Shown: piece after piece, positions 8,669 to 20,700 of the stretch | Position numbering within the stretch: position 1 is the first letter of the stretch | Layout: every line of letters starts with the position of its first letter | NCBI RefSeq assembly: GCF_001439815.1 | Contig: NZ_JYLM01000001.1 | Location: 124,001 to 188,000 of the forward strand | Source: Pseudomonas orientalis | GTDB taxonomy: Bacteria > Pseudomonadota > Gammaproteobacteria > Pseudomonadales > Pseudomonadaceae | Direction of reading: 5' to 3' | DNA length: 64,000 bases | Position numbers and translations under genes: made by a program | The notes under the pieces: model-generated | Told to the model about the DNA's origin: nothing | Seen by the model: the letters and a program-made list of their open reading frames with translations, nothing else | Databases searched by the model: none

Positions 8669-11600
8669 GTGCGGCTCAAGTGCATCAAACTGGCGGGGTT
8701 CAAATCCTTCGTCGACCCGACCACGGTGAACTTCCCCAGTAACATGGCGGCGGTGGTCGGGCCCAATGGCTGCGGCAAGTCGAACATCATCGACGCCGTG
8801 CGCTGGGTGATGGGCGAGAGCTCGGCGAAAAATCTGCGTGGCGAGTCGATGACCGACGTCATCTTCAACGGCTCCACCAGTCGCAAGCCGGTGAGCCAGG
8901 CCAGTATCGAGTTGGTGTTCGACAACTCCGACGGCACCTTGATTGGCGAATACGCGGCCTACGCGGAAATCTCCATCCGCCGCAAGGTTACGCGCGACAG
9001 CCAGAACAGTTACTTCCTCAACGGCACCAAATGCCGTCGACGCGACATCACCGATATTTTCCTCGGCACAGGCCTGGGCCCGCGCAGCTATTCGATCATC
9101 GAGCAGGGCATGATCTCCAAGCTGATCGAAGCCAAGCCCGAAGACCTGCGCAACTTTATCGAGGAAGCGGCCGGTATCTCCAAATACAAGGAGCGCCGCC
9201 GCGAGACCGAAAACCGCATTCGCCGCACCCACGAAAACCTCGCCCGCCTGACCGACCTGCGCGAAGAGCTGGAGCGCCAGTTGGAGCGCCTGCACCGCCA
9301 GGCCCAGGCCGCCGAGAAGTATCAGGAATACAAGGCCGAAGAGCGCCAGCTCAAGGCACAGCTGTCGGCCCTGCGCTGGCAGGCGCTGAACGACCAGGTC
9401 GGCCAGCGCGAAGCGATCATCGGCACCCAGGAAGTCAGCTTTGAAGCGCTGGTGGCCGAGCAGCGCAACGCCGATGCCAGCATCGAACGCCTGCGCGACG
9501 GGCACCATGAACTGTCCGAGCGCTTCAATCTGGTGCAGGGCCGCTTCTATTCGGTGGGCGGCGACATCGCCCGCGTCGAACAGAGCATCCAGCACGGCCA
9601 GCAACGCCTGCGTCAGTTGCAGGACGATCTGAAGGAAGCCGAACGCGCACGCCTGGAGACCGAGTCGCACCTGGGCCACGACCGCACCTTGCTGCTGACC
9701 CTGGGCGAAGAGCTGGACATGCTCACCCCCGAGCAGGAAATCACCAGCGCCGCCGCCGAAGAAGCGGCGGCCGCCCTTGAAGAAGCCGAAACCGGCATGC
9801 ACGGCTGGCAGGAACAGTGGGACACGTTCAACCTCACATCCGCCGAACCGCGGCGCCAGGCCGAGGTGCAGCAATCGCGTATCCAGCAACTGGAAACCAG
9901 CATGGAACGCCTGGCTGAACGCCAGCGCCGCCTGCAGGAAGAGCGCGTGTTGCTCGCCGCCGACCCGGAAGATGCGGCGATCATGCAGTTGAGCGAGCAA
10001 CTGGCCGAAAGTGAAATGACTCTCGAAGAGCTTGAGGCCAGCGAAGAGCAGCAAGTGGAGCGCCTCGAGCAACTGCGCCAGCAATTGCAAACCGCGACCC
10101 AGGCGCAGCAACAGGCCCAGGGTGATTTGCAGCGGCTCAACGGGCGCTTGGCATCCCTTGAGGCCCTCCAGCAAGCGGCGTTGGACCCCGGCACCGGCAC
10201 CGCCGAATGGCTGCGCGACCAGCACCTGGCCGAGCGCCCGCGCCTGGCCGAAGGCTTGAAGGTCGAGGCCGGTTGGGAGCTGGCCGTGGAAACCGTGCTG
10301 GGCGCCGACCTGCAAGCCGTGCTGGTGGACGATTTTGGCGGCTTTGACCTCGCCGGTTTCACCCAGGGCGACCTGCGCCTGCTCAGTCCCGCAGCCGATG
10401 GCACGCGGGTGCCGGGCAGCCTGCTGGACAAGGTCGAGGCGGCGATTGACCTGTCGCCGTGGCTGGGCCAGGTCAAGCCGGTCGAGTCACTTGAGCAGGC
10501 CCTGGCCCAACGCGGCCAGTTAGCGGCCGGCGAAAGCCTGATCAGCCGCGACGGCTACTGGGTCGGCCGCCACTTCCTGCGGGTACGCCGTGCCAGTGAG
10601 GCCGAGAGCGGCGTATTGGCCCGTGGCCAGGAAATCATCAACCTCAGCGCCGAGCGTGAAGAGCGCGAGGCGACCCTCGAAAGCCTGGAAACCGAACTGC
10701 AAACCCTGCGCGCCACCCAGCGCCAGCAAGAGACCGGTCGCGAGCACCTGCGCCGCCTGTTGCAGGACGAAGCGCGCCAGCAAGGCGAATTGAAGGCGCA
10801 ACTGTCAGCGAGCAAGGCCAAGGTCGAGCAACTGACCCTGCGCCGCACCCGCCTTGACGAAGAAGTCGCCGAAATGGGCGAACAGCGTGCGCTGGAACAT
10901 GAACAGATCGGAGAAGCGCGCCTGCTGCTGCAGGAAGCCCTCGACAGCATGGCCCTGGATACCGAGCAGCGCGAACTGCTGCTGGCCCGGCGCGACAGCC
11001 TGCGTGAACGCCTCGACCGCGTGCGCCAGGAAGCGCGCCAGCACAAGGATCACGCGCATCAGTTGGCGGTGCGCCTCGGCTCCCTGCGCGCCCAGCACAC
11101 GTCTACGGCCCAGGCCCTTGAACGCCTGGAGATGCAATCGGAACGCCTCACCGAAAAGCGCGAGCAGTTGAGCCTCAACCTGGAGGAGGGCGAAGCGCCG
11201 CTGGAAGAGCTGCGCCTCAAGCTTGAAGAGTTGCTCGACAAGCGCATGAGCGTCGACGAAGAACTCAAGACCGCGCAGATCGCCCTGGAGGACGCCGATC
11301 GCGAACTGCGCGACGCTGAAAAGCGCCGTACCACGGCCGAACAGCAATCCCAGCTGATTCGCGGTCAGCTCGAACAGCAGCGCATGGAGTGGCAAGCCCT
11401 GACCGTGCGTCGCAAGACCTTGCAGGACCAATTGCTCGAAGACGGCTATGACCTGCACGGCGTACTCAACACGCTGACCGCCGAGGCCAACGAGAAAGAC
11501 GCCGAAGAAGAACTCGAGCGCATTGCCGCGCGTATCCAGCGACTCGGTGCGATCAACCTCGCCGCCATCGACGAGTACCAGCAGCAGTCCGAGCGCAAGT

Positions 11601-12157
11601 GTTACCTGGATGCCCAGAACGCCGACCTGGTCGAAGCGCTGGACACCCTGGAAAACGTCATTCGCAAGATCGACAAGGAAACCCGCAACCGCTTCAAGGA
11701 TACCTTTGATCAGATTAATGGCGGTTTACAGGCGTTATTCCCAAAAGTTTTCGGTGGTGGCAGTGCCTACTTGGAACTGACGGGCGAAGATCTACTCGAT
11801 ACAGGGGTAACGATCATGGCGCGGCCACCGGGCAAGAAGAACAGCACCATCCATTTGTTGTCCGGCGGCGAAAAGGCCCTGACGGCCCTGGCGCTGGTAT
11901 TTGCCATCTTCAAGCTGAATCCGGCGCCGTTCTGCATGCTCGACGAAGTTGACGCACCGCTGGATGACGCTAACGTTGGACGCTACGCTCGGCTGGTCAA
12001 GGAGATGTCCCAGACCGTGCAGTTCATCTATATCACCCACAACAAGATCGCCATGGAAATGGCCGATCAGTTGATGGGCGTGACGATGCATGAACCGGGC
12101 TGTTCGCGTCTGGTGGCGGTGGATGTGGAAGAAGCGATGGCGATGGTGGAATCCTGA
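8669..12157 (+). CDS. smc: Chromosome segregation protein SMC
   Basis: SMC dimers bind and extrude DNA loops to compact and segregate the chromosome. The 1162-residue protein has Walker A GPNGCGKS at residues 31-38 in the N-terminal head, long coiled coils (about 165-480 and 660-1000), a hinge domain around residues 500-640, and a C-terminal head with the signature LLSGGEKALTALALVFAIF and Walker B PFCMLDEVDAPLDDANV. The start is GTG at 8669 (MRLKCIKLAGFKSFVDP), the canonical SMC N-terminus, only two bases after the GntR stop. No scpA or scpB lies in the window. Confidence 0.97.
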   Translation: MRLKCIKLAGFKSFVDPTTVNFPSNMAAVVGPNGCGKSNIIDAVRWVMGESSAKNLRGESMTDVIFNGSTSRKPVSQASIELVFDNSDGTLIGEYAAYAEISIRRKVTRDSQNSYFLNGTKCRRRDITDIFLGTGLGPRSYSIIEQGMISKLIEAKPEDLRNFIEEAAGISKYKERRRETENRIRRTHENLARLTDLREELERQLERLHRQAQAAEKYQEYKAEERQLKAQLSALRWQALNDQVGQREAIIGTQEVSFEALVAEQRNADASIERLRDGHHELSERFNLVQGRFYSVGGDIARVEQSIQHGQQRLRQLQDDLKEAERARLETESHLGHDRTLLLTLGEELDMLTPEQEITSAAAEEAAAALEEAETGMHGWQEQWDTFNLTSAEPRRQAEVQQSRIQQLETSMERLAERQRRLQEERVLLAADPEDAAIMQLSEQLAESEMTLEELEASEEQQVERLEQLRQQLQTATQAQQQAQGDLQRLNGRLASLEALQQAALDPGTGTAEWLRDQHLAERPRLAEGLKVEAGWELAVETVLGADLQAVLVDDFGGFDLAGFTQGDLRLLSPAADGTRVPGSLLDKVEAAIDLSPWLGQVKPVESLEQALAQRGQLAAGESLISRDGYWVGRHFLRVRRASEAESGVLARGQEIINLSAEREEREATLESLETELQTLRATQRQQETGREHLRRLLQDEARQQGELKAQLSASKAKVEQLTLRRTRLDEEVAEMGEQRALEHEQIGEARLLLQEALDSMALDTEQRELLLARRDSLRERLDRVRQEARQHKDHAHQLAVRLGSLRAQHTSTAQALERLEMQSERLTEKREQLSLNLEEGEAPLEELRLKLEELLDKRMSVDEELKTAQIALEDADRELRDAEKRRTTAEQQSQLIRGQLEQQRMEWQALTVRRKTLQDQLLEDGYDLHGVLNTLTAEANEKDAEEELERIAARIQRLGAINLAAIDEYQQQSERKCYLDAQNADLVEALDTLENVIRKIDKETRNRFKDTFDQINGGLQALFPKVFGGGSAYLELTGEDLLDTGVTIMARPPGKKNSTIHLLSGGEKALTALALVFAIFKLNPAPFCMLDEVDAPLDDANVGRYARLVKEMSQTVQFIYITHNKIAMEMADQLMGVTMHEPGCSRLVAVDVEEAMAMVES

Positions 12158-12415
12158 GGTCTGTCAGGAAGGAATTTTACGGCACGCCGTAGGATGGTTT
12201 ACCGGTCTGGGAAAAGTGGCAAATGGACATATTTGTTCAAGGCATTTTGACAGACGGTGTAAAGTTATCTTTGGTCGTGCTAGTTTAATGTCAATTTTTC
12301 GTATGCGTGGGCAAAACGTCAGTCAGAACATAGAGTTGGCGCCACGTTTTAAAGCGGTTTGCACGGTGCTAAACCCCTTATTTTTCAGCATTTTTTATTA
12401 GAGGCACGGGATTAC

Positions 12416-13279
12416 ATGGAAATCGGTCTGCGCGAGTGGCTGATCGTCATCGGCATTATTGTCATTGCCGGTATTCTTTTTGATGGCTGGCGCCGCATGC
12501 GCGGCGGCAAGGGCAAGCTTAAATTCCGCCTGGACCGAAACCTGTCCAACTTGCCCGACGACGACGGCAGCGCCGAGCTGCTGGGGCCGCCCCGTGTGCT
12601 GGATACCCACAAGGAACCGCAATTGGACGAGCACGACTTGCCGTCGATGAGCGCGCCGGTGCGTGAAGCCCGTGAGCCGTCGTCCAAACGTGGCAAGCGC
12701 GGCAGTGCCGGCGTGGCCGAGCCGCATCAGGGCGACCTGAACCTGGGCGTTGACGAAGGCCCGAGCTTCAGCAGCCGCGACGATGATTTTCCGGATGAAA
12801 ACGGCGGCAAGACCCCATCGCGCCAGTCGGTCAACGATCAGCCGGCGGCCGAAGAAGTGCTGGTGATCAGTGTAATCTGCCGCGATGCCGGTGGCTTCAA
12901 AGGCCCGGCCCTGTTGCAGAATATTCTCGAGAGCGGCCTGCGCTTCGGCGAGATGGATATTTTCCACCGTCACGAAAGCATGGCCGGGAATGGCGAAGTA
13001 CTGTTCTCCATGGCCAACGCGGTCAAGCCGGGCACCTTCGATCTGGACGACATCGATCTGTTCAGCACCCCGGCGGTCAGTTTCTTCCTCGGTCTGCCAG
13101 GCCCGCGTCACCCCAAGCAAGCGTTCGACGTGATGGTGGCCGCTGCCCGCAAGCTGTCCCAGGAACTCAACGGCGAGCTCAAGGACGATCAGCGCAGCGT
13201 CCTTACCGCCCAGACCATCGAGCACTACCGTCAGCGCATCGTCGAGTTCGAGCGTCGCGCCCTGACACAAAAACGCTGA
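12416..13279 (+). CDS. zipA: Cell division protein ZipA
   Basis: ZipA is an inner-membrane anchor for FtsZ at the division ring. The 287-residue protein opens with [20 protein letters not shown], an N-terminal membrane helix, followed by a basic patch ([18 protein letters not shown]), a charged disordered linker to about residue 140, and the C-terminal FtsZ-binding domain ([20 protein letters not shown] to the end). The ATG at 12416 follows GAGGCACGGGATTAC. An extension to 12359 is rejected because it would precede the membrane anchor. The 258 bases between smc and this gene hold no gene and probably its promoter. Confidence 0.96.
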   Translation: MEIGLREWLIVIGIIVIAGILFDGWRRMRGGKGKLKFRLDRNLSNLPDDDGSAELLGPPRVLDTHKEPQLDEHDLPSMSAPVREAREPSSKRGKRGSAGVAEPHQGDLNLGVDEGPSFSSRDDDFPDENGGKTPSRQSVNDQPAAEEVLVISVICRDAGGFKGPALLQNILESGLRFGEMDIFHRHESMAGNGEVLFSMANAVKPGTFDLDDIDLFSTPAVSFFLGLPGPRHPKQAFDVMVAAARKLSQELNGELKDDQRSVLTAQTIEHYRQRIVEFERRALTQKR

Positions 13280-13325
13280 GGATTGCGCCTCGGCGTTGTC
13301 GGATAGAATAAGCGCACTACCATTG

Positions 13326-13347
13326 GAGCAGCTTCGGCTGCTCTTTT
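13326..13347 (+). terminator. Rho-independent terminator-like hairpin between zipA and ligA
   Basis: GAGCAGC-TTCG-GCTGCTC is a perfect seven-base stem with a stable UUCG tetraloop followed by TTTT. It lies between zipA and ligA, 19 bases before the ligA ATG. It may attenuate readthrough into ligA. Confidence 0.75.
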
Positions 13348-13356
13348 GCTTTTTGA

Positions 13357-15723
<2,367 letters not shown>

Positions 15724-15724
15724 T

Positions 15725-15811
15725 GATCGTTCCCACGCTCCGCGTGGGAATGCCGCCCTGGACGCTCCGCGTCCGCTCTTCCAAGGCATGACGCGGAGCG
15801 TGGGAACGATC
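15725..15811. repeat. Palindromic repeat, GATCGTTCCCACGC type
   Basis: GATCGTTCCCACGCTCCGCG at 15725 is mirrored by GCGGAGCGTGGGAACGATC ending at 15811, with internal smaller hairpins. A related copy lies at 61908-62020. This is a third repeat family distinct from the two REPIN arm types in the window. It directly follows the ligA stop. Confidence 0.9.
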
Positions 15812-15858
15812 CTGCGCGGTAAATGATCTAGTCTCAGTCACCCCAGGGAGAGATCGCC

Positions 15859-17025
15859 ATGTTCCGCTACTTCGAGCAACTCAGCACGCGCATCGCCGCA
15901 CCGTTCATGGCCGGATCCTCGCGCAACAGCAAGGTATGGCAATGCCGCTGCGGCCAATCCTTGTTCTTTCGCAACAGCCAGTGCCTGGCCTGCTCGGCGC
16001 TGCTGGGCTACCACCCGCAGCAAAGCCGCTTGTCTTCACTGCAACCCGGCCCCGTCACCGACACCTGGCTGATGGACGACAACCTCGACGCCGGCGCCTT
16101 TCGCCGCTGCGCCAACCTTCAGACCCCGGCCGCCTGCAACTGGTTGATCCCGGCGCACAGCACCTCGGCCCTGTGCGTGGCGTGCAGCCTGAACCGCACC
16201 ATCCCTGATCTGTCCATCGCGGAAAATTCCGAGCGCTGGCGCAAGGTGGAAACCGCCAAGCGCCGGCTGGTGGCGCAACTGATCAGCCTGGGCCTGCAGG
16301 TGGTGCCCAAGAGCGTCAACGAAGACACTGGCCTGGCGTTCGACTTCGTCGGCATCGACCTGCAAGGCAATGCACCCACGACCGGACACGCCAATGGCCT
16401 GATCACCCTCGATATCAAGGAGGCCGACGACGCCCATCGTGAAAAGGTTCGCGTACAGATGCGCGAGCCCTACCGCACCTTGCTCGGACACTTTCGCCAT
16501 GAGGTCGGCCACTATTACTGGGATCGCCTGGTCGCTGGCAGCCACTGGCTCGAGCCGTTTCGCAACCTGTTCGGCGACGAGCGCGCCAGTTACGCCGACG
16601 CGCTCGACCAGCATTACCAGAACGGCCCACGCCCGGACTGGCAGCAAACCTGCGTCAGCGCCTACGCCACCATGCACCCCTGGGAAGACTGGGCCGAGAC
16701 CTGGGCCCATTACCTGCACATGATGGACGCGGTGGACACCGCCCTGGGGTTTGGCATGAGCGCTCGGGAGATGGACCTGGATTACCAGCCGTTTCCCCCG
16801 GCCACCTTGTACGACCCCGAACACCCTGGCGGGGCGGCATTCCTCTCCTTCGTCAACGCCTGGATCGAACTGGCCGGCATGCTCAACGAATTGTCCCGCG
16901 CCATGGGCCAGCCGGATTTCTACCCCTTCGTGCTGCCGCCTGCGGTGATAGCCAAGTTGCACTTTATCCACCTGGTCATCCAGGAAGAGGGCGGCAGGGC
17001 GGATGCGGTGCTACAGGCACAATGA
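15859..17025 (+). CDS. Putative zinc-binding metallopeptidase with N-terminal zinc ribbon
   Basis: The 388-residue protein has an N-terminal zinc ribbon (C29, C31, C42 and C45) and a gluzincin-like active site HEVGH at residues 214-218, with a downstream glutamate in WEDWAETWAHYLHMMD as a likely third ligand. This layout is that of the DUF2248-type zinc-ribbon peptidase family. Proteolytic activity is inferred from the motif; the substrate is unknown. No signal peptide is seen, so it is cytoplasmic. ATG at 15859 follows AGGGAGAGATCGCC. The equivalent gene in P. aeruginosa (PA1530) also sits beside the 4.5S RNA. Confidence 0.87.
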   Translation: MFRYFEQLSTRIAAPFMAGSSRNSKVWQCRCGQSLFFRNSQCLACSALLGYHPQQSRLSSLQPGPVTDTWLMDDNLDAGAFRRCANLQTPAACNWLIPAHSTSALCVACSLNRTIPDLSIAENSERWRKVETAKRRLVAQLISLGLQVVPKSVNEDTGLAFDFVGIDLQGNAPTTGHANGLITLDIKEADDAHREKVRVQMREPYRTLLGHFRHEVGHYYWDRLVAGSHWLEPFRNLFGDERASYADALDQHYQNGPRPDWQQTCVSAYATMHPWEDWAETWAHYLHMMDAVDTALGFGMSAREMDLDYQPFPPATLYDPEHPGGAAFLSFVNAWIELAGMLNELSRAMGQPDFYPFVLPPAVIAKLHFIHLVIQEEGGRADAVLQAQ

Positions 17026-17028
17026 TGA

Positions 17029-17160
17029 AAATGTGGGAGGGGCAAGCCCTAATGCCAGCCTGTAGGAGCGAGCTTGCTCGCGAAAAATTCACACGCACCG
17101 CGTTCATTCAGAAAGCACGCGTTATCGTTGACGTTTTTCGCGAGCAAGCTCGCTCCTACA
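17029..17160. repeat. REPIN (17061-17160) with a fragment of the second repeat type (17029-17050)
   Basis: The 100-base TAGGAGCGAGC-type REPIN is preceded by AAATGTGGGAGGGGCAAGCC and TAATGCCAGCC. The inner 100 bases and the TAATGCCAG lead-in are almost identical to the nested element at 21293-21458, but here the right outer arm is missing. Confidence 0.9.
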
Positions 17161-17226
17161 GAGTGATTGGGAGAGCGTCATCGTTGAAGGCCATGGCAAG
17201 TACTTGAAGCTTCTCATTTTTTACGG

Positions 17227-17254
17227 TTGTAACTTCCGATGAGATCGGTACAAT
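17227..17254 (+). promoter_or_regulatory. Sigma-70 type promoter of the 4.5S RNA gene
   Basis: TTGTAA (17227-17232) and TACAAT (17249-17254) are separated by 16 bases. They lie about 45 bases before the conserved RNA, so transcription would begin near 17261 and give a short leader that is removed by processing, as known for 4.5S RNA. Confidence 0.6.
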
Positions 17255-17298
17255 GGCCCCGCTTGCCGAGAGGCCAGCGTCGTTATGGTGACCCCATC

Positions 17299-17395
17299 GG
17301 TCCCCCCGCAACGATTACCCGTGAACCTGGTCAGAGCCGGAAGGCAGCAGCCACAGCGGGAACATTGTGTGCCGGGGTGTGGCTGGTGGGGTTGC
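17299..17395 (+). ncRNA. ffs: Signal recognition particle RNA, bacterial small type (4.5S RNA)
   Basis: This RNA forms the SRP with Ffh and targets nascent membrane proteins. It folds as one long hairpin: GGTCCCCCCGCAACG near the 5' end pairs with GTGGGGTTGCC near the 3' end. The conserved apical domain is present: GTCAGAGCCGGAAGGCAGCA with the GGAA tetraloop, followed by GCCACAGCGGGAACATTGTG. Ends are estimated to a few bases. It lies between the metallopeptidase and the UvrD-like gene and upstream of dnaX, a position conserved in pseudomonads. No clear terminator follows. Confidence 0.96.
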
Positions 17396-17538
17396 CTCCA
17401 TAACGCTCCCTCCTGTGACACCCCTCAAAATCCAACGATCAAGCCAGTCATCTGTGATGCTTAGTGCACAGTGCATGACGACCATTCCACGACTAGTGGC
17501 ATACTCCCAAGCGTCTCTCCCCCTGGCTACGAGGCTGT

Positions 17539-19500
17539 ATGCACTCGGAACATTTTGATTTATCCAGCCCCGTGTTCTTGCCGATCACCGATGAAACCTG
17601 TGCGGGTTTGTTGGGCGCTGACGGCACGGATGCGCTGGTAGCCCTGAGTGAGCCGGAGCTGGCGGCGCTGCTGGTTATCCAGAATCTGGCGCAAATGCCG
17701 GAACACGAGTTGAGTGCGGTGGGCGCTGAAAGGGTGCTGGCCAAGCTTATTGGCTGGGCGGCGCAGGGCCGGCATTCAGCCGCCGTCAGCTTGCTGTCGG
17801 AGGCCCAACGGCTGTTTGACCCGCGCAAGCTGTACTTCGGCCTCAATGTGGTCAAGAGCCTGAAGTTGCGTTTTCTTTTAGCGGATGAAGTCCTGGCGCG
17901 AGAGTATTTATTGCCCGACGGCCAATGGGACGTCGAGTACAAAGTCCGTCACCTCAAGGCCAACAATCCCTTCCGCCAGCAGATGGTCACGCCCAGGCAC
18001 CGCGAGCGCTGGTTGAGCGCCGAGCAGGACAAGCTGGTCCGCACCTTTCGCGCCAACCTGAACGAAGACTTGCATGTCCAAGGGTACGCGGGCATTGGCA
18101 AGAGTCACCTGCTGGTGGCGCTGATGGAGCATCTGCGACCCGAGAAGACCTTGTTGCTGGCCCGTACACCGGCAAAGCTGGAAACCCTGCGCGCGCGCAT
18201 GGTGGGCGTACGGGAGAGAAAGGCGGGGCAAACCTTTCATGAGTTTGCCCACGCCTTATTACATGGCCCAAGGCCGCAGCCGCTGAATACCCAAGGGCGC
18301 GTCCCGAGCAAGCAGACGCTGGCGCAGGAACTGAACATCTTCGGTTTTCGCCATCTGGAAGGGCAGGCGCTGCTGGATATCTGCCTCAAGGTGCTTGAAA
18401 ACTACTGCGGCTCCTGGGATTACAGCCTGTCGGCCAAGCATCTGCCGCACTTCAAGCAAGCGCTGTCCAGCGTCGATGCCAAGGTACTTGTCGAATATTC
18501 CAGCCGGTTATGGACCTACCTTGAGGCGAATCCGGCCTGGAGCAGTCACACCGGGTTTGAAGCGTTGTTGATGATCAAGCGCGCCAGCCTCGCGGGCAGA
18601 GTGGTGCCTGAGCGCTATACCCATGTGCTGATTGACGAGAGCCAGGACATTCCGGCGCCCCTGCTGCAAATCATCGAGCGCGGGCGCCAGGTGCTGATCA
18701 CCCTGGGCGACGAGTATCAGCAGGCCAGCGGGTTGCCGGTCAAGCGCGCCCGTGAGGTTCGCCACACGGATGTGAGCTATTCGGTGCGCTCCGGGCGCAA
18801 TGTCGAGCGCCTGGTCAATCCGCTGATCAGCCGGCACTCGCAGAAAAGCAAGGTACTCTTCGAGGGCGCACGGGATGCGGACGTGGGTATCGAGCTGTAT
18901 CCCCAGGGCTTTGTGCCGCCACCGGGGTGCGTGGTGTTGACCGCGTCCCACTGGGACACCATGAAGTGGCTCATTCAACTGAGCGAAGAGCGTTGTGCCT
19001 GTACGTTTGCCAGCAATGAGGCGCAGCAGGATCTCAAGTACTTCATGGAAACCGTCATCGCGTTGTTCAAGCCCGAATTCTATGGCAGCGAGTACAGCGA
19101 CCGTGGACCTCATCCGTTTTTCAGCGACATGGCCGACTGGCAGCAGGTGCGCGATGCGTGCCGGTTCGATGAAGCATTTCTGTGGGTCGAGGCCAAGCTG
19201 GAAAAAGGCTTCAACGTGGCCGACGTGACACGCTTGAACCGGCTCAGCGGCCACCCGGGTGAGCGCTGTTTATTGATGCTGGCGCAAGACGCCGGCGGCA
19301 TGGAATTCGAACGGGTGCTGCTCACGCCCGAGCTGCTCACCAATGTGAAATTCCAGGACGCCTATGCATTCGATCAGCGCTTGTGCGAGGTGTACATCGC
19401 GATCTCCCGCGCCATGGTGCAGCTTTATCTGCCCTATGACGTAGTCGAATGGATCGACTACCACCAGTACCAGAAAACCCGTGAAGTGCATGGCTACTGA
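17539..19500 (+). CDS. Uncharacterised UvrD/SF1-like ATPase
   Basis: I do not recognise a named family. In the 653-residue protein the first 150 residues have no clear domain. Then come Walker A GYAGIGKS (182-189), a Walker B-like VLIDESQD (363-370), GDEYQQAS (390-397, resembling helicase motif III GDxxQ), SVRSGRN (415-421, motif IV-like) and a C-terminal VYIAISRAMVQLYLP (motif VI-like). This order is that of superfamily 1 helicases such as UvrD, but the protein is short for UvrD and the 2B insertion seems reduced. No nuclease motif is evident. ATG at 17539 has GAGG just upstream. Roles in DNA repair or phage defence are possible but unproven. Confidence 0.75.
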   Translation: MHSEHFDLSSPVFLPITDETCAGLLGADGTDALVALSEPELAALLVIQNLAQMPEHELSAVGAERVLAKLIGWAAQGRHSAAVSLLSEAQRLFDPRKLYFGLNVVKSLKLRFLLADEVLAREYLLPDGQWDVEYKVRHLKANNPFRQQMVTPRHRERWLSAEQDKLVRTFRANLNEDLHVQGYAGIGKSHLLVALMEHLRPEKTLLLARTPAKLETLRARMVGVRERKAGQTFHEFAHALLHGPRPQPLNTQGRVPSKQTLAQELNIFGFRHLEGQALLDICLKVLENYCGSWDYSLSAKHLPHFKQALSSVDAKVLVEYSSRLWTYLEANPAWSSHTGFEALLMIKRASLAGRVVPERYTHVLIDESQDIPAPLLQIIERGRQVLITLGDEYQQASGLPVKRAREVRHTDVSYSVRSGRNVERLVNPLISRHSQKSKVLFEGARDADVGIELYPQGFVPPPGCVVLTASHWDTMKWLIQLSEERCACTFASNEAQQDLKYFMETVIALFKPEFYGSEYSDRGPHPFFSDMADWQQVRDACRFDEAFLWVEAKLEKGFNVADVTRLNRLSGHPGERCLLMLAQDAGGMEFERVLLTPELLTNVKFQDAYAFDQRLCEVYIAISRAMVQLYLPYDVVEWIDYHQYQKTREVHGY

Positions 19501-19652
19501 GTGATTTGCTCTGGCTGATTCACAACTTTCGAAAGCCTCTCTGGACAACCTCAAGGCACCTTGTTAGCTTCCGCCGGCCACTTGTTTCAGAGTATGACAA
19601 GGGCGTGAACTTCGAAGCGCAATCGCTTCTTTACCTCACAAGGATGTCTGTC

Positions 19653-20699
19653 ATGAAAAGCCTGCAAGGGTTGCCTCGTCTTATCAGTGCCTCGGTCGGC
19701 ACGCCCGGTAAAGCCCGCAACTTGCCCGCCGATGTTCAGTGCATCCAGTACTTGTTCAACCTGATCATTCCCAAGCTGGGGTTCGCCCTGCCCGAAAACG
19801 GCAAGTGCGACGGCCAATTGGTGCAGTGCATCAGCCAGTACCAGTTCCGTCATCTCAAGTACGCCCACCCCGATGGCGTAATCGACCCTACCGGTCGTAC
19901 CTTCAACAGCTTGATCGAAGAGGCGTTGAAGGTGCCGGTGACGGCCTTCCCGGCGATGCGCATTCCGAGCTTTCTCAACGCCTTCGGCAATAACAATGCC
20001 GATGCGGTGCAGGCCACCGTCAATGTCTACCTGAACCAGGTGCGTGCGGTGATCGAGGCCGAGCGGCGTAACCGGCAGTTGATGATGCAGTCCACCTGCG
20101 ATGGCGGCATGACGCTCAGCGACACGGACTTTCAGAATGCCGCCAAGCAGTTGGGCAACGGGATCTCGGTGAATGTCATCAAGGCGTTCGCCACCATCGA
20201 GTCGGGCGGGAAGGTGGGCTTCGGGCCGGCCAAATTGCCGATCATCGCCTTCGAAGGCCATCAATTTCGCAAATACACCAAGCACATCTACGACCAGTCG
20301 CACCCGTTGCTGTCGTACATCTACAAGAAAAAAGCCGGCCCGCAGTGGCAGACCAACAACAAGGACCAGGTCAAGGCCTGGGAAACCATGGCCACGGCGT
20401 TTGCGCTGGATCAGGAAGCGGCGTTGCTGTCGGCTTCGTGGGGCATGTTCCAGATCATGGGGTTCAACTTCGCGTCTTGCGGATTCAAAACCGTGTTCGA
20501 GTTCGTGGCGGCCTTGAAGATCAATGCCGGCAATCAACTCAAGGCTTATCTGAGCCTGTGCGGCAAAAATACCGCGTTGATGACGGCCATGAAAAACAAG
20601 GACTTTACCGCCATGGCGCGCAACTATAACGGTGAGGACTACGGCAACTACGACGTGCTGATGAAGCAGGCCTACGACGTCCTGGAAGGGAAGAAATAA
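19653..20699 (+). CDS. N-acetylmuramidase-like peptidoglycan hydrolase (PG-binding plus DUF3380-type domain)
   Basis: The 348-residue protein has an N-terminal peptidoglycan-binding-like domain (about residues 22-92: ADVQCIQYLFNLIIPKLGF through GVIDPTGRTFNSLIEEAL) and a C-terminal lysozyme-like domain (about 155-345) with the likely catalytic glutamate E183 in FATIESGGKVGFG, then PIIAFEGHQF, SWGMFQIMGFNF and ARNYNGEDYG. These are hallmarks of the DUF3380 N-acetylmuramidase family, which cleaves glycan strands. There is no signal peptide, so export would need a holin, a type VI system or lysis. ATG at 19653 has AAGG nine bases upstream; the ATG at 19644 is an alternative. It ends one base before the next gene, which encodes a secreted protein. 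Confidence 0.85.
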   Translation: MKSLQGLPRLISASVGTPGKARNLPADVQCIQYLFNLIIPKLGFALPENGKCDGQLVQCISQYQFRHLKYAHPDGVIDPTGRTFNSLIEEALKVPVTAFPAMRIPSFLNAFGNNNADAVQATVNVYLNQVRAVIEAERRNRQLMMQSTCDGGMTLSDTDFQNAAKQLGNGISVNVIKAFATIESGGKVGFGPAKLPIIAFEGHQFRKYTKHIYDQSHPLLSYIYKKKAGPQWQTNNKDQVKAWETMATAFALDQEAALLSASWGMFQIMGFNFASCGFKTVFEFVAALKINAGNQLKAYLSLCGKNTALMTAMKNKDFTAMARNYNGEDYGNYDVLMKQAYDVLEGKK

Positions 20700-20700
20700 G

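Noticed and set aside
8663-10315. A 550-codon open frame antisense to smc
   Set aside because: Lies wholly opposite the SMC head and coiled coil; Leu/Gln/Phe-rich antisense composition with no domain.
17061-17160. An insertion sequence or attachment site next to the 4.5S RNA
   Set aside because: The element is a REPIN also found at six other places; no transposase, integrase or duplicated end of ffs is visible.
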